Source of the DNA: Mauremys mutica
Lineage: Eukaryota; Chordata; Testudines; Geoemydidae
Assembly: GCF_020497125.1 (NCBI RefSeq)
Contig: NC_059075.1
Location: 63,445,321-63,509,320 of the forward strand
Length of the DNA stretch: 64,000 nucleotides
Reading direction: 5' to 3'
Positions 11,010-24,600 of the stretch are shown piece by piece (position 1 is the first letter of the stretch; each line of letters opens with the position of its first letter). Made by a program: the position numbers and the translations under genes. The notes below the pieces were generated by a model. That model saw nothing but the letters and a program-made list of their open reading frames with translations, had not been told where the DNA came from and ran no database searches.

Positions 11010-11480
11010 TATCAGTACAGATGTCCTTTATAATGGGGGATGTTATAGAAGAAGCAAATTCTGTGAAGCGTTTCCCACTTCATAACCGCATTCTCTGTCT
11101 TGTTGGGGTAAAGCTTTAGCCAACTGCTCTTTATCCAAGTGCTGCTTTTGGCAAAACATTGCAGTAGCTGTGTGGTGGTCATGTTTGTTAGATGACGCCC
11201 AGCTCTACATTCATGTGGTGCTGGCACTTCAGCCTGGGTTGCTTCATCAGGCCTCCCAGCAGCTTCTTAGAGATGTTGAATAATATGAGGGACAGGACTG
11301 ACCATTGTGGTACTCTGCAGATGAGGGTTTGGCAGTGGAGGAATGGTTGCCCTCTGGGTCTGCTCTGAGAGGAAGGATATGAACTATATCAGTGTGTTTT
11401 TATTCACCCCACCAGCTTCTTGTGGGGGGACAGGCATATTCAGTGATCAAAGGTATCGACTATTGCACTACATCAGACTT
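11010..11480 (-). mobile_element. Degenerate LINE reverse-transcriptase relic, minus strand
   Basis: Minus-strand reading gives VPQ-S-VLSLILFNISKKLLGG and, after frame breaks, TWIKSSWLKLYPNKTE. These are recognisable as the LINE motifs GVPQGSVLSPLLFNIY and WMxxSWLKLNPDKTE. The active-site YADD region is destroyed. It is a CR1/L2-class copy, more diverged than the CR1 at 6806. Confidence 0.6.
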
Positions 11481-12740
11481 TTGTATAGTCCAGTATTTTT
11501 CAACTTCTCTGGCTGGTGACTTTTTTTTTAATTCAGACAAAAAAAATTTGTGGACCCCCTATTATAAAAGTAAAAGAAAAAAAAATCAGTAACAATAAGC
11601 CTATATAATACAACTATTACTGCATTTGACCTCACAAACACAGAAGATTTTTGGTTCGCTGCCCTGAAATTATTCTGGAAATCTTGTTTTCATTGCTTGA
11701 ACTGTAATAAAAATTTCAATGCCTCACTGTGATCACCCCAGTCCCCTTTCTGGAGTAGGGGTGGAGGGTCATAACACACCAGCCAAGAAACACAGGTTTA
11801 GTCTAAATGCTTTCCATATTATATGGAATGTACCACCCCACCCTTTTTTTTTTTTTTTCCTTTTGTGGAAGGCATGAGGGTACAACATACAAAAGAGGGG
11901 AAATCCTAGTAACTTAGTGAATGAGATGCTTTAACAAATGTCATTTTTAGGAGGAAAAAGGAAGTGCTAGACTGGGGACAATTACTGGAAAAAGGCACTG
12001 CCTGTATACTTAAAATGAATTGTGTTGTAATTTTTTTTAACCTAGATAATGAGCCAAGTTATGAGAACTTACAAGGTTGAGACATAAAAGATCTGAAAAC
12101 TTGCACCATGATTTGTTAATAGTGATGGGCTATTTGCTTTGTATTGTTCAGTCTTGATGTTCAGAAATATTTTATTTCCTCGTTATTTCAGAAATCTTTA
12201 AATTGAACTAATTTAAATCTGGCTACATGAGGGGAAATTAGAATGATAAAAGGGGGGGAATCAACTTTAACTGGATGTGATGCTTATTAAATGCACATCA
12301 CTCTTAAATTGTAAATTGTGCAAATAAATGACTTCTATTAAACTTTGCGTTGTGTGGCTAATGCATTTAAAACTAGTTGACCTTCTAACACATTAGGTTG
12401 TTAACACGAGAGAACAGATAATGCTAAATGGCCTTGTGGTTCTTGGGACTCTACCTGCAGTCAAAAAATGAGACTGGTTGGATGGTACTAAGCAGATATC
12501 TCCAGCAATCCTGTTGGATTAAAGAATAAGATTTATAGCTAGTACAGTGTTTGGTATCTATTAAAGTCACAATGATTTCTGTGAGTGCCAGTAAAGTAGA
12601 GGGAATTGGAGAGAACTTTGGAGATGGGATACTAAAAATAGATAGAGAACAGCAAGAGTGCTTCCCAGAGCTGAGATGGGTCCTGCTGATAACTACAGAA
12701 GTACACAAACAAGGAAATTGTCTCATGCTTTTAGAATATA

Positions 12741-12901
12741 CAGGATATGTGTACACTGCAATAAAACATCCGTAGCTGGCCCATGTCAGCTGACTTGGGC
12801 TCAGGCTGCTGCAGGGCTATAAAATTGCAGTGTAGATGTCTGGGCTTGGGCTGGAGCCTGGCTCTGGAACCCTCACAGGGTGTCTTAATGCAGTGTAGAG
12901 A
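12741..12901. mobile_element. MITE fragment, same family as 2609-2791
   Basis: 'GTGTACACTGCAATAAAACA' ... 'GACTTGGGCTCAGG' ... 'GCAGTGTAGATGTCTGGGC' share blocks with 2609-2790. The right end is degraded. Confidence 0.5.
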
Positions 12902-13059
12902 GATCCACGGGGCTCAAAATGAGTATCTGCCAAACATGGAGTGGAGGAAGAACAAAATTGACAGAGAAATAATCTTAGATTTCCTAACAGTAGAGGAATT
13001 AAAACTACTTTATTTTTTTATATATAATTTAAAAAAAAAATCTCCATAGTATTGGTTGT

Positions 13060-13850
13060 GGCCACAGGTGCCTGAGGGGGAGAAGCAGCAGAGGGGAGAG
13101 AGCTGGTACAGAGAGCCATTGGGAAAAGCAAAAAGTCAATAATGGGGACTGGCCAGAGCTGGGGAACCCTTGCTGAGTTAGAGGAGAGCTTGTATAGAGG
13201 CCCCCAGGAAGGAGGGGAAGAACCAGCTTAGTTAGGAGAAGCTGATTTCAAAACAAGAGGGTTGATGCTCAAGGGTAGATCCCAGAAGCAGGGGTAGGAC
13301 TTGCAGGCAAGGACACTTGGTGAATGGAACACTATGGGAAGTCCCCTTGCTGCAGGAAGCTGAGCCCAGAACAAGGGGCAAGTCTGGAGGGATGTTCCCT
13401 GAGCAGGGGGAGCACTCAGGTCTGGAGGCCTGTCTTGAGTGGAGTACTATGGGGAGTGCTGTGGCAGGAAACCTGACTGAGGGCAATGAGAGAAGACTTG
13501 CAGGAGAGGAGTGAGTCTTAGAGCTCTCAGGCAGCCTGGAAAGTGGGGGCCCTGGAAAGGAGTTAAAGGAACGTTGAGGAGTGGGTGACCTGGGAATGGT
13601 GACCTTTGAAAGGGTTTGAAGAGCCACCGTGTTGTAATGTTGTTTGTCTTTGGGGATTTGAGAGGGGCTGTTTTTACTAAACCGATATGTGAACTGTGAC
13701 ACTTCATACAAGTATGGGGTTTGAATTTGCACTGAGATATAATATTCCTTTTGTGCGGGTGGATTTTGTGGAGAAACTGAGACAGGCCTGACTGTTGTGC
13801 TATGGTCTGCTGCAGGAGGATGCCCCAGGTGGGGCTCATCAGATCAGTGT
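13060..13850. repeat. Purine-rich (GA/GGA) low-complexity stretch
   Basis: The plus strand is strongly purine-biased for about 600 bp, with many AGGAG/GGGAG blocks. Long open frames on the minus strand (13732-13232) are a result of this bias. It may be an unrecognised repeat family. Confidence 0.4.
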
Positions 13851-16305
13851 TGCATAAAGTCTATTTTAAAAGCAAAATATTACCTTAACACCGAAGTAGC
13901 CATGTGATTTGCAGAAAGTATAAAAATTAGTGTGCAGTGTTTTCCTCATGCTGCCCTGTCAATGTTCTTCAAATGTAACCAGTGAGATGAGATGAATCTT
14001 CATGTTCATTTAGTCTTTTTCTTACAGTGCCAATTATACTTTTTGTTATTTTCCCCAGGAATGACAATCATCAGCACAGCCCACTGAACAGACATTAGAT
14101 GCTAACAACTTTTGATTACTAATAACCTGGAAGTATGAAGTGGGAAAACTAGAGCTGAAAGGATTCCATAGCCAAATATTGGGTGTGGAGTTTCTTACTG
14201 CTGAATCAGTCTGTAAGATTCTTCCAGTTCACAAATTGGAAATCAATTTTTCTCTTTCTCTTCTCGCCAAAAGTACAGTTATTGTACAAGACAAACATAT
14301 GCAATGTTGGAATCATAAGATGATGCTGGCTTCATCATCATTCTCTATACCTCAGCAGTAACTAGCCTCCTTGGCTGACAGATAACTTCATTTTCTTTTC
14401 TCTCACCCATTTTATTGGTTAAACCCAAGAGAAAAGGGGAAACTCTGCCAGGAAAAGCCTTTTATCTGTTTTTGAGGAACAAGCATCAAGGCATAGCTTG
14501 TTCTCTGATACTGGTGAGGAAGGAAGAATTTGTGAAGCCGGATTATTAGCTGAGCAATAGCAGAACAGGAGGGAGGGCAAACAGGTTATGGTGGAGGGGG
14601 ACATTCCTGGGAGGGAGGGGATATTGTGAGAGGCATGTCTGGGGAGAGAAGGGACTTGGCCAGAGGATGAAGGGGACTCATAAGTTGATTGACCTGTCAC
14701 CCCATCTGAATCTCTGAACTGTGGAAATCCAAAACTGTTGCATGTCAAGCCAACATGAAAGTACAGACCGAACACTGATTCAGAGTGGGTAGTGTACACA
14801 CAGGTGGTGGTAGAATAATTGTTGACTATAACACCAGTTGTTCTCTCTGAAACAGACAAATGTTTAATCACTGGTTTCATTACATCCTTGAAAGCTGAGG
14901 AGAATGATGTCCTTGTTTCAACTACTGCTTTTGTACAAAACGCACAAACCCTTTCACAGAAATGTCTCATCCTGTTCTATATTGGCTAAGTTTTTTGTAA
15001 AACTACTGTAGACAGATTCTTAGTTGCCTTAACGTCCACTCCAGACATGATTGAAATGAATAATTGCAGTTCATAAAACAGCCATTTTATTAGGTTTTCT
15101 GTAGCCTGGCACTGAATACAAATTCACAAGTGTATATACTGAGGTAGAATATTCCCAAAATGTTGACATTCCTATTCTGACATATACCACAGGTTTTTTA
15201 GGTTTTCTAACATGCCCAACAAAACTGGCACAGAAATGAACCTTGAAACTCCAGCAAGTGTTAGGAATTCTTACATGCCATGGCCATACTGGGCAGTGCA
15301 ACTTGAGTATACTATATTGAGGCAAGGGGTAGGTGTTCTGGGTTGTTGTTTTTTTGTTGTTTTTGGAAAGAGGAGGCATTCTAAGATGTGCTTACTATAT
15401 TGTTACTGAACAGGTCCAATTTAAATCTTGTTTGAACACACCTACCCTTAGCAACATTTTTCTTAAGTATAGAAATCTATAATTGAGGTTATTTTTAGTT
15501 ACATAATCTATAATAATTCAGGAGGAATTATACAAACTCCCTGTTGCAGACCACGGCCCGAAATCCACTACAAAATACTTGTAGGTGATCAGAACTGCTT
15601 ATGTTAGAGGCTCGAGTGATCATTGTTAGATGTATCCTTGGTGTAAATTTAACTGACAAAACTTACAGTTGACACAAAAATTGAAATGGTTGGAAATATT
15701 CGGGAGGATAGGACCAAATGGCAGTGCCCAGAGTAGTGGAAGTTGCAGGCAATGAGGGAAGATGTAATTAAAGATCTACACATGGGAGACTAAAGTACCA
15801 TATTTATTGCAGTCAAGGAAATTTTCTCATCTTTCTTGCCTTAACTGGTTTAAGATTACTTTGTTGTCTCAGCAAACACTGTTTGCTTCAGGGAAGGCTT
15901 GGGACAAGAGCTTGAAGGGGAGGTGTCTACAAGATAATGTCTGTTAGAAAGTGAGAATTGTTTCTGAAATGGTTGAACAGTGTTCTCTGTTTAGTTACAT
16001 GTTTAGAACTTCTTGTTTTTTTGGATCTCTTGACACTAGAATTCAGTCTTTGTACTTTTTTTTTTTTTGTAGGTCATAAAATTTACCATAGCTGCTGGTA
16101 ATATTACTTTCCATTCATGTTCTGTTTGCTCTGTGGAGAGTTGGATTTTGTTTTTAGGGAGTTACTTGTCAAATATTGACTTTCTTCTAATTTAAACTGC
16201 TATATTCAAGTATCTGTGGCTAATATTTTCCAGTGAGGACAGCTGAAATCTCTCCTTATGGAGGAATAAATAGGGTTTTTTGTTAGAAATGCTTTTCTTT
16301 GCATA

Positions 16306-17106
16306 AAAAATGTACAGAGAAGGGCTACTAGGATGATCCAAGGAATAAGAGGAGACTCAGAGCTTGGCTTGTTTAGCTTAACTGAAAGAAAGCTATGGGG
16401 AGATATGATTGCTCTCTATAAATACATCAGAGGGATAAATACCAGGGAGGGAGAGGAGTTATTTAAGCACCAGTGTGGACACAAGAACATTGCATATAAA
16501 CTGACCAACAAGTTTAGGCTTGAATTAGACGAAGGTTTCTAACCATCAAAGGAGTGAAGTTCCAAAACCGCTTTCCAAGGGGAGCTGTTGGGGCACAAAA
16601 CCTAACTGGCTTCAAGACTGAGCTTGATAAATTTATGATGAGACTGTCTGTCTATAATGGCATGTAGCTGATCTGTGACTGCTAGTAGCAAATATCTCCA
16701 GTGGCTGGTGATGGGACACTGGATGGGGAGGGCTCTGAGTTACTATAGAGACTTATTTCCCAGATGTTTGGCTGGTGAGTCTTGTCCATATGCTCAGGGT
16801 CTAACTGATCACCATATTTGGGGTTGGGAAGGAATTTTCCCCCAATGAGATTAGCAGAGACCCTGGGAGGTTTTTTTGTCTTCCTCTGCAGCATGGGGCA
16901 GGAGTCACTTGAAGGTGTAAACTAATGTAAATGGTGGATTCTTTGTAACTTGAAGTCCTTAAGTCAAGATTTGAGGACTTTAGTAACTCAGCCAGAGGTT
17001 AGGGGTCTATTACAGGAGTGGGTGGATGCAGTTCTGTGGCCTGCAATGTGCAGGAGGTCAGATTAGATTATCATGATGGTCCCTTCTGACTTTAGAGTCT
17101 GAGTCT
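16306..17106 (+). mobile_element. CR1 LINE 3' fragment, plus strand
   Basis: It starts 'GTACAGAGAAGGGCTACTAG'. A short open stretch encodes CR1 ORF2 C-terminal sequence (LTERKLWGDMIALYKYI...). The tail 'GATGGTCCCTTCTGACTTTA' at 17075 is the CR1 3' end. Confidence 0.85.
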
Positions 17107-17435
17107 AGGCCAGGGCTTGGAGTTCAATCCATAATCCCTTATGTTGAAACTGCATCATACAGTTGGGTATGTTTTTTAGTAGTCTTGGCTGTAAGATACA
17201 GGAATTTATTCAGAAATTAAAAGGGTGCTTTCAGGTAGTCTTGGTGTCAGATCTAGGTTTTATTCCTCTTAAAAAAGAGGATTTGCATACCTTACTGCAT
17301 GTGTTTTTGCAACTTGGTTAATTTAATTAACATTTTAATATGTCCATTCAGTTTTGCAAACAGTGCTGTGCTAAAGTGAAACACACTACTCTAGTTTAAC
17401 TCACCAAACTGAATGAAACAAATGTTACTCTAGAT

Positions 17436-17747
17436 CAGGGGTCAGCAACCTTTAAGAAGTGATGTGCCGAGTATTCATTTATTCACTTTAAATTAAGGTT
17501 TTGCGTGCCAGTAATGCATTTTAACGTTTTTAGAAGGTCTCTTTCTATAAGTCTATAATATATAACTAAACTATTGTTGTATGTAAAGTAAATAAGGTTT
17601 TTAAAAATCTTTAAGAAGCTTCATTTAAAATTAAATTAAAATGCAGAGCCCCCTGGACCAGTGGCCAGGACCCAGGCAGTGTGAGTGCCACTGAAAATCA
17701 GCTTGTGTGCCGCCTTTGGCACACGTGCCATAGGTTGCCTACCCCTG
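17436..17747. mobile_element. hAT MITE (CAGGGGTCAGCAACC family)
   Basis: The ends are CAGGGGTCAGCAACC and GGTTGCCTACCCCTG, with an exact 8-bp TSD CTCTAGAT (17428-17435, 17748-17755). 312 bp, noncoding. A relative lies at 49557-49779. Confidence 0.9.
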
Positions 17748-18576
17748 CTCTAGATACTGAATTACTTCTATTTACAGGATCAAGACCTAGAAGTGCCAGT
17801 GTAGCGTCTCTTGAAGTCAATGATGCTTTGCATTGGTGCGGGGGACCATGCTGCTATTTCTGTTTATGGGATCAGGGACAGTGTCTCTAATTTCCCTTAT
17901 AGTTTTTCAAGACACAAATGCCTAGGGACTGCCATCTAGATTTGGGATTCAAAATCTTCTGCAAAATCTGCTTTATTCTGTTCTTTCAACTTCTTATTGA
18001 ACTAGGAAATAGATGTGGGGAAAAAGCACATCCACCTTCTTCACAAGGCTCCAGAAGTTCTGAAAAATCGGCATGCTTGGAATCTAGGGGCATATTGGTG
18101 CTGAATCTAGCCTATAGAAAAAGAGGTATTCCAGTTCTAATAACTGAAATCACAAATATTTTTGCAGAGTGACTTGTCTTTACTCAAAGCAATATACTTT
18201 TGTTCCAAATGTGAAATGTTAAATTTTATTTTTGAAAAATGTGTGAAAGCCAAACTTTTTTTTTTCCTTCATCACTGCTTAGATGTCCACTTTTTTTAAA
18301 GCAAACTGTAGCTAATAAAAAGCTCAGGCCAGATACAGCATCTAGCTTTCAGTGAGGTCTTGCTTTTACCAAGGGTTGTCTGAGGCCTAGAAGCTGTGAC
18401 TTACCTAAGTTCTGTTTTTAGCTGACTTATAGACCTTAAGATCTTCTTGGCTCCTTGTGCTTTGGCTAACAGCCATATGACCTCTGAACAGCTACATGGA
18501 AATATGGTGCTATATATTAACTCCTGTCATTTTGCTGGTGAAATTCACCTATTTCACAAATATGAAACTAGTACTA

Positions 18577-19287
18577 CAGTAGAACCTCAAAGATACAAAC
18601 ACCAGAGTTATGGACTGACTGGTCAACCCGACACCATGTGGAACCAGAAGTAAGCAATCAGGCAGCAGTGGAGACCAAAAAAAAAACAAAATACTGTACT
18701 GTGCCTGTATTGCATCTTAAAAGTAGGCACATCGGGGCTGCCTGTCCTCACCCCACCGCCTACTTGCTATGTGGGAGGCAGCCACTTACAGGTAGGAGGT
18801 GAAGTTGCTGAGTTTCACAGGCCTGGCTGTGCTGGGATCTGCAGCTTTCCTGTAAGCTACAAGTGCAGTTTCTTTCCGGCCTCCTCCAGAAAAGAAACTT
18901 CCTGAGTTCCTACTGAAACCTGGCCTGGAGTGTTTGGTGCTGGAGCCCAGGCTCCTGCCTGCAAGCTGCACTCTGGAGGAGCAGCTCAGTTTTAAAGGGC
19001 CACAGCCTGCACCATGTATCCACTGACACTGCGGTGTCCCAGCGTGTCTCATCATCACCCTTGCAGCCAGGGACTAGAACCAGCTGCCTGTGCACACCCC
19101 CATTTGCTGGGCAGCCACTTACAGGTAGGAGGTGAAGATGCTGAAGTTCGTGGGCACAGCTGTGAGCACACACTCCAAGCAGTCCGCCCTGAGGAGCATC
19201 CCATAACATCTTGTTCAGAGTTACGAAAGTTTTAGAGTTACGAATAACCTGCATTCCCGAGGTGTCCGTAACTCTGCGGTTCTACTG
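18577..19287. mobile_element. Tigger/mariner-like TIR element with internal duplication
   Basis: The ends CAGTAGAACCTCAAAGATAC and the inverted GGTGTCCGTAACTCTGCGGT...TACTG resemble Tigger-type TIRs. A TA precedes the left end. An internal block 'GGCAGCCACTTACAGGTAGG' occurs at 18778 and again at 19111, so part of the interior is duplicated. Confidence 0.65.
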
Positions 19288-19585
19288 AATGCCAAAAACA
19301 ACTATTGAATAAAACTTGTGATCAAAATTGGAACCTTCATACTGTAAATAGAACTTGTTTTTCCCTGGCATCCCCAAACTTTGGCCGAGGGGGAAGTTGT
19401 GGCCATTATGATTTGCAGGCTATGTGGTTGTGGTGTCTCCTATCAATTTGGCACTGACCCTTTACAAGGGGGCCCTTTTCTTTGCAGGGTAGCAGTAAAG
19501 TTGATACCAAGACCTGATGTTACTCTTTCAATTGATGCCATTGCTAATATTTAAAGCAGTGTCCTGCAACTCCCCGCCCTCTAGC

Positions 19586-20697
19586 TACATCTAGGCTGCA
19601 CCTCACTGGTGGCAGTGGGTATATGTAGCTACACACAGTAGTCAAAAGCAAGCTGCATGCACACACCGTGGTGTGTAGCTACACACATCAGTGAAAGGCT
19701 TCAGCAGAGGGAGGCATCAGGGAAAGGTTCTAGCACAGGGGAGGGCAAACTACAGCTTGCAGGCTGGATCCAGCTCATCAGGGCTTTCAATCCGGACTGC
19801 GGGATTGGCAGCCCCGTGGTGCAGCAGGGCTAAGGCAGGCTCCCTGCCTGCCCCTGTGCCGCTCCCGGGAGTGGCTGACACCATGTACCCGGGGGGGGGG
19901 CAGCAGAGGGCTCCATGAGCTGCCCTCGCCTGCAGGCACTGCCTGCCCCTCCCACAGCTCCCATTAGCTGGGAACAGGGAACCGCAGCCAATGGGAGCTT
20001 CCAGGGTGATACCCACAGGTGAGGGTAGTGTGTGGCAGAGCTGCCTGCCCCACCCCACCCGCAGGCGCCACTGCTGGACATGCTGGCCACTTCCAGGAGC
20101 GGCGCAGAGCCAGGGCAGGCAGGGAGCCTACCTTAGCCCTTACTGCATGCTGCTGCCACCCCGGAGCCACTTGCGGTAAGCAGCACTGGGCCGGGGCCCG
20201 CACCCTGAACCCCCCTGCTCCCCTCCCTTGAGCCCCTCTCCCCAGCCTTGAGCCCCTGGCCACACCTCTCCTGCACCCCAACCCCCTGCCCAAGCCCAAC
20301 ATTCATGGCCCTGCATACAATTTCCCCACCCAGATGTGGCCCCTGAGCCAAAAGTTTGCCCACCTCTGTTCTAGTAGCTCCCTATGGCTAGGAAACACTT
20401 TGACAGCAGGGAGCTGTCAGAGCCTTTGCTTGCTGCCTCCCCCTGCAGGAGCCTTTCCCTGTAGAGGGGAAAGGCTCCAGCAGCAGGGCACTACATTGCT
20501 AAAAATAGCAGTGTAGACTGGGAGGCACTGCTTGGATGTGTTGAGAGCCATGTAGGGTACATAGGCCCTGGGTTCAGGCATGTCTTATTCACCTAAGCAG
20601 TGCTTCACTGTCTACACTATTTATACCTATGCTGGGGGCATGCAGTAGATGCACTCTGCTTGATGCCATAAGGTGTGTGCAGTGTAGAGGTACCCTT
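19586..20697. mobile_element. MITE hosting a hAT insertion
   Basis: The left piece ('ATCTAGGCTGCACCTCAC' to 19735) and right piece (20377 to 'GTGCAGTGTAGAGGTACCC') look like two ends of one TIR element interrupted by the hAT at 19736-20368. Confidence 0.45.
19736..20368. mobile_element. Nonautonomous hAT (GGGGAGGGCAAAC family)
   Basis: The ends are CAGGGGAGGGCAAAC and GTTTGCCCACCTCTG. The 8-bp TSD is TTCTAGCA (19728-19735) / TTCTAGTA (20369-20376), one mismatch. GC-rich interior with no transposase. Confidence 0.85.
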
Positions 20698-21249
20698 AGT
20701 GAAGACTTCAACAGTTACAGGATAAATAGATCAATTAGGACTGATACTGGTAAGTAAAAAGCTTTACTACTTACCTTTTATGATGGATTTAAATGAATTC
20801 CTAGGAAAATATTACTTTGTGCTTAACTGTGTACACCTGATCTGCTGATGGGTGTAGGGAAACTTGCCTGGTTTCATAAGGATTAATCATTCCAATTTTC
20901 AGAGTAAGTGTTCTGAGAAACAGTGGGTTTGGGTTGGCGGTGAGATACTGTGCAACAAAGGGATGTTTATGTAGTTTGTTTCTGCTTCCCTTTTTTTTAA
21001 ATGATTATGTTGTGGGGGGGAACTGTAAGATAAGCAGCTCAGAAAATAGATGAATATTGGGCATCAGCATTGCAAGATCAGTTAACTGCTTGGCTAACCA
21101 AACAAATTAAGTAAACTGGCATGAACTGTCTGCTTTCATTGTCATGTGTCCCTGAAGAGGTGAACTGTAAACTCTGAGCACCTACAAGGCTGGAGCTCTG
21201 GGAAAGCATGTGCTTAGGCTGCTGGGGACTCTGGGTTAGCATTGGTCCG

Positions 21250-21281
21250 GGGGGAGGGAGGGAGGGCGGGCGAGGGGAGGG
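21250..21281 (+). repeat. G-rich tract with G-quadruplex potential
   Basis: At least five runs of three or more G separated by single bases (GGGGGGAGGGAGGGAGGGC...), fitting G3+N1-7 x4. It lies in SNAP23 intron 1. Confidence 0.7.
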
Positions 21282-24200
21282 TCTAAGTCAGGTGGGTCAG
21301 TAGAACCATTTCTGTAAAGGGAGAACAGACAGAACCTGTGACCAGAAGTTTGCCAGAGATGCAAAGGAAAGAGACTATGCTACAGCCTACGCTCAGACCA
21401 ACAGAAGCTTAAGAGCACACAGGCCCAGTGTGGTAGGACACAAACACAGCAGCCTGATGGGCTGTAGCAGAGGGAACCTTACTAGGGCTGTGTAACAGAA
21501 GTTAAGTAAAAGCAAATTCTAACCTATAAGTTAATGTTCTGTTAATGCATTTGTTTGTCCCTTATTCTGAGAGAGCCAAACTTCCCCCTGGGAGTGGTGA
21601 TCTAGCTTGTGCTAATCGTGATATGTGGTCCTTACACAATAAGGAAAGTACCAGCTACATATTGCCGGCCCTGACGAGATTTGTGGTTGACAAAATGAGC
21701 ACTGGACACTTTAAATCAGTTGAGATTCTGTATAGTCTCCTATTTCTAATTCTTTTATTTTTGGGGGTGGGGGGGAGTGATTGGGAGTAGAAACATGAAT
21801 TCCACGAAATGTCATGTATGATGAGGAAACTCTTCCTGTATGGCTTTCTGGGTAATACCCTTTCTCTTCTGTTCCAGTATCTGTCAAAACTGTATTCTCT
21901 CCAACGTTACTGTTGGGACATAGTTTTATTCCCCGAATTTGTCAGGGATGATCTTGTACACGAAGTAAAATGATGATAGCTTTGAAGAGATGATGAAAAT
22001 TATCTAAACTGATTGAATTCATAGACTAGCTTCTTGTGAAGCTTCCCTTAAAATGTACTTCGTTATACGGCTATCCAAGGAACTAACATTTGTGTACTCC
22101 TGTTCTAGTTCACTATAATGGTAGTGTTTAGGAACTAGCACATGGCTAGGTTGGCTTCAAGAGGAAAAAGGGGGAAAATCCCTTTCAGCCTTAGAAAAAC
22201 AAAGTTGTAAAGATCCTTAATTTTGTTTACTGTTTCATTTAGCTTTGACTGGAAAGGACTTGCAGCCAGCAGAACCACTTCCCCTCATAAAGTAATACAT
22301 GCCTTTTTGGGGTTCTCTCTTGCAGTAAAAATAACATGCCTGGAGTTGTGTGGGTGAAAATTGAAGTGAAAATGAGGCATTGTTACCTTGTGACTTTCTT
22401 ATGCTTTAAGTGAAACTCCAATGTCTGTGCACTGTAGAAGACTTCTTAACAAAAAAGTCCATTAGTCATAATGTGAAAAAATTGCTATATGGGATTAGTT
22501 TTTCTTCTGCTAAAACAATTTTGCTAGCCCTTTGGGAATTCTCTCTGAACAGTTTCATGAGATGATATTCAACATAAGAACACCTCAAATTCTAAGGAAT
22601 CCTGGAAGCAACTTGGCTGGTAAGGGTATAAAAGCTGAGTGAATAATTTTGATTTTTCAGTTAAGGAACCGAACCAAAAAATCCCCTGGCGAAAAAAGTC
22701 AGTTTGAACTAAAACTGACTCTTCAGTTTTTCTTGCCAAAAAGGAAAAGACACTCCTCTTTTTCCCCCGCCTGCCTCAATTTTGGGTAAAACAAAAACGT
22801 CTTGATTAATTGAAACTTTGTTCCATTTTTTGTTGGAGTAGTTTTCAAGTGTTCACATTTTTTGTTTTGAAATTATTTTTCTAAATAAAACACCATTTCA
22901 AAGTGAAATGCTGAAACGCTTTGTTTCAAAATGGTTGAAATAGAATGTGTTTAATTTTTTTCAAATTTGTTTTGCGAAAACTTAACAGAATTCGACCCAA
23001 ATTTGTGTATAGTTGTGGTGCCTTGAAAAAAAAAGTATAGCAAATTTACTATTGCTGGAAAAGAAAATTTTCCCTAGTTTTAGTACCATGTCTAATTCTT
23101 TTTCAGAGGTCATGGCTGTCTCCCCTACAGAGTAGAAAAACAGTGTCTTCTGCAGATGACTTCAAATTGGGTGTTCTTGGTTTCAAATTTATGCTGGCTC
23201 AGTTTTTTAAATTTTGTTCTTACTGTGGAATAATTGTTAGTCATTCCCCCTTCCCTGCACCTAGTGCACATACGTGCATTTTTGCATTCTGTCTAAAACT
23301 CCGCATGTAGATACTGTAGGTTAATATTGAGGAACTTGGTGCTTCAGTGTCAAGGCAGTGCTGAGGAAAGCTGTAAACAAAGTCATTTCTCAATTGTTCT
23401 GGCTGAAAGAGGAAATGAAGATTGTCAAAAAGGTGCTAGAAGGCTGATGGTTTCAAACCATTGTCTAGTATCCAATGTTTTTCTTGGCTTTTTTCTGGTA
23501 TTGATACATTATGACTATTTCACACACTTACAAACTGAAACCAGTTTCTTAAGCATGATAAATAGAGAAGTGGATGGAGAGGAATCACTCAGGTTGCTAG
23601 TCAGACTAGAACCTTCAATGAAGTTCTGACTGGGGGTTGCCGCATCTTTAAACCCATATAATGGATTGTTTTTCGATCTCCAAATGGTATTGTCTTGTAT
23701 CACGTATTGCAACACCAAGGCACAAAAGCATAAGATTAGGATGATGCAGCAACCTCAACTCAAGCCTTATTTAATTTTGTGGATCTATGGATCAACTTTA
23801 AATTTACCCTTAACCTTTTATATTATATGTGTCCTTAAAGAGCCATTTTATTTGATATATTGAAGTGCTAAGGTTATTGTGCCCACTCTTCCTTCCCTTC
23901 TCTCCTCTTTCTTAACCTGTTGCTTTGTGATCTGTCAATCATATATAGAAGACCTCTCTTTAGGCTGGAGTTAAAAGTGCATTAGTGGCAGTATGATCAG
24001 GTTCTTAAAAATGGAGTGCCTTGGATTTATTAAAAACACTGACTTTTTCTCCACATAGACAAGCTTCATTGAGTTTAGATGCTGAGGGCTTTGTGGTGGG
24101 GGAGGTGGTACCAGAATCTGTTCGTAAACAAAGCTTTCCAAATGCTCAAGATCCTTCTTAACATTAGGCAATTAATGTTCTTCATAAAGTAAATCTAATT

Positions 24201-24302
24201 CATGCCAACTGTGGAGAATATTGCTCATTGTAGTACATTTAGTTCACAAGCAGAAATCTCGGAAGATATTCACAGTAATTAACATTGGCCATTACCCAAC
24301 AG

Positions 24303-24600
24303 CAGTGGTTCTCTGCCAGTGGTATGCATACCTCTGGGGGTATGCAGAGGTCTTCTGGGGGTACATCAACTCATCTAGATATTTGCCTAATTTTACAACA
24401 TGCTACATAAAAAGCACTAGTGAAGTCAGTACAAACTAAAATTTCGTACTGAGAATGACTTGTTTATACTGCTCTATATACTATATACTGAAATGTAAAT
24501 ATAAAATTTATATTCCAATTGATTTATAATTATATGGCAAAAATGAGAAAGTAAGCAATTTTTCAGTCAGTGTGATATTTCTGTATAATGAAATTGGGGG
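24303..24600. mobile_element. hAT-type fragment (CAGTGGTTCTC family)
   Basis: It begins CAGTGGTTCTCTGCCAGTGG, followed by 'TGGGGGTACATCAACTCATC' and AT-rich DNA, as in a common turtle repeat. The right end is missing where a second element begins. Confidence 0.5.

Noticed and set aside
13232..13732. 166-codon minus-strand frame
   Set aside because: Caused by a purine-rich tract on the plus strand; the product is a Ser/Pro-rich low-complexity sequence.
14419..14970. 183-codon minus-strand open frame in SNAP23 intron 1
   Set aside because: No recognisable domain. A rough estimate of open-frame lengths in 64 kb gives about one such frame by chance.
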